NCBI GenBank assembly: GCA_019242065.1
Contig: JAFAWJ010000683.1
Coordinates: 1-6,611, forward strand
Direction: 5' to 3'
Length of the DNA stretch: 6,611 bases
DNA from: Chloroflexota bacterium
GTDB lineage: Bacteria > Chloroflexota > UBA6077 > CF-72
Of this stretch, positions 5,785 to 6,611 are shown in pieces. How positions within the stretch are numbered: position 1 is the first letter of the stretch; each line of letters starts with the position of its first letter. Both the position numbers and the translations under genes were made by a program. The notes beneath the pieces are model-generated. The model did not search any database. It had not been told where the DNA came from and saw only the letters and a program-made list of their open reading frames with translations.

Positions 5785-6611
5785 ATGGATACGCCCAGCG
5801 TTGAAGACCAACCTATCTGGGACCTGTGGCTGTCCCAGTACCGCTTGCCCGTCGTCCTCGCCGCCGACCAGCTTGGACTGTTCACGTTTTTACGCGATGG
5901 ACCCGCCAGCATCGAGGACATCTGCCAGCACCTCAAGCTGCTGCGCCGCTCCGCCGATGCGCTCACGGCGGTCCTGGCCTCGACCGGTTTCCTGGTCCAG
6001 CACGCGGGTCGCTTCCAGCTCACGCCGCTGAGTCGCACCTATCTGCTGCCGGAGAGCGAGTTCTACTGGGTGCCGATGCTGGGCGCCGCCGGCTTCGGCC
6101 ATCTGACAACCCCGGCGCTGCTGAACAATCTGCGGACCGAAAACCTCGGCGAAGACGACCGCGTCACCCGTCGCTGGGAGCACGGCGAGATGAGCGACGC
6201 GGAGGCCGCCAGCGGCAACCAGCGCATGCACAGCCACTCGTTTCCATCCGCTCTCGGTCTCGCTCGCAACTACGATTTCTCGGAGACGCACCGCTTGCTC
6301 GACGTGGCCGGTGGCTCCGGTGGCTATGCCATCGCGATCGCGCTCGAGCACCCGCACCTGCGCTGCACCGTCGCCGACCTGCCGCCAGTAGCCAGGAACG
6401 CGCAATCGTATATCGACAAGTATGGTTGTCAGGACCGCGTCGACACCGTGAGTTTCAATATGTTCGACGACGACTGGCCAACTGGCTACGACGCGGTGCT
6501 GATGACCAACATCCTGCACGACTGGGACCCGAAGCGGCGTGCCGACCTGGCGGCTTCCAGCTACGCCGCGTTGCCCGTCGGCGGCCATCTTTTTCTTCAC
6601 GAGATCTTACT
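5785..6611 (+). CDS. SAM-dependent O-methyltransferase (Methyltransf_2 type), 3' end cut off by window edge
   Basis: This gene transfers a methyl group from S-adenosylmethionine, most likely to a hydroxyl of a small molecule. The visible 275 residues start at the ATG at 5785 and run out of the window in frame; relatives are about 330-350 residues, so the substrate-pocket end is missing. The N-terminal winged-helix dimerisation region covers about 12-88 (AADQLGLFTFL, then ASIEDICQHL, ending QLTPLSRTYLL). SAM motif I is LLDVAGGSGG at 171-180, D198 in VADLP is the ribose-binding acidic residue, and NILHDWDP at 242-249 carries the family's catalytic H245 and the adjacent D246. It is the only plus-strand gene and shares a 76-base divergent promoter region with the amidohydrolase, which suggests joint control. 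Bacterial relatives act mostly in secondary metabolism or on quinones and phenols; the substrate here is unknown. Confidence 0.92.
   Translation, partial: MDTPSVEDQPIWDLWLSQYRLPVVLAADQLGLFTFLRDGPASIEDICQHLKLLRRSADALTAVLASTGFLVQHAGRFQLTPLSRTYLLPESEFYWVPMLGAAGFGHLTTPALLNNLRTENLGEDDRVTRRWEHGEMSDAEAASGNQRMHSHSFPSALGLARNYDFSETHRLLDVAGGSGGYAIAIALEHPHLRCTVADLPPVARNAQSYIDKYGCQDRVDTVSFNMFDDDWPTGYDAVLMTNILHDWDPKRRADLAASSYAALPVGGHLFLHEIL

Noticed and set aside
5890..6600. Minus-strand frame of 236 codons opposite the methyltransferase
   Set aside because: The plus strand carries SAM motif I and the HD catalytic motif in a family-length context, and the minus-strand translation shows no domain.

Overview
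This is a GC-rich bacterial segment with tightly packed genes: five on the minus strand and one, transcribed divergently, on the plus strand. There is no rRNA, tRNA, CRISPR array or insertion sequence, and no phage-like gene. The base composition and the mix of protein families suggest a soil or environmental bacterium, possibly Chloroflexota or a high-GC actinobacterium. That placement is a low-confidence impression, because nothing in the window is diagnostic of a lineage.

Reading the minus strand in the direction of transcription (high to low coordinates), the order is as follows. (1) An amidohydrolase/deacetylase-family metallohydrolase, 5708 to 4521. (2) An Ldh2/malate-lactate-family NAD(P)-dependent 2-hydroxyacid dehydrogenase, 4498 to 3395. 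(3) An unusual two-domain protein, 3391 to 1421, with an inositol-monophosphatase-like phosphatase fused to an ADP-ribosylglycohydrolase. (4) A small stand-alone class III nucleotidyl cyclase domain, from 1368 to about 843. (5) The 5' part of a sugar-type ABC transporter permease, from 812 off the left edge. The gaps are 22, 3, 52 and about 30 bases, so one polycistronic transcript is plausible. On the plus strand, a class I SAM-dependent O-methyltransferase starts at 5785 and runs off the right edge.

The amidohydrolase and dehydrogenase make chemical sense as consecutive steps: removal of an acyl group from an acylated hydroxy acid, then oxidation of the freed 2-hydroxy acid. The permease would belong to an importer whose other parts lie left of the window. 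The fusion protein carries complete metal-binding motifs for both domains, which points to a two-step removal of ADP-ribosyl and phosphate groups from an unknown substrate.

The points most worth a second look are these: the phosphatase/ADP-ribosylglycohydrolase fusion; a gapped inverted repeat (12/13-base arms) that places nearly the same sequence just upstream of both divergent start codons; the cyclase frame, which lacks a stop where the domain ends and runs on through the permease gene in another frame; and an apparent charge swap at the cyclase's substrate-specifying positions.
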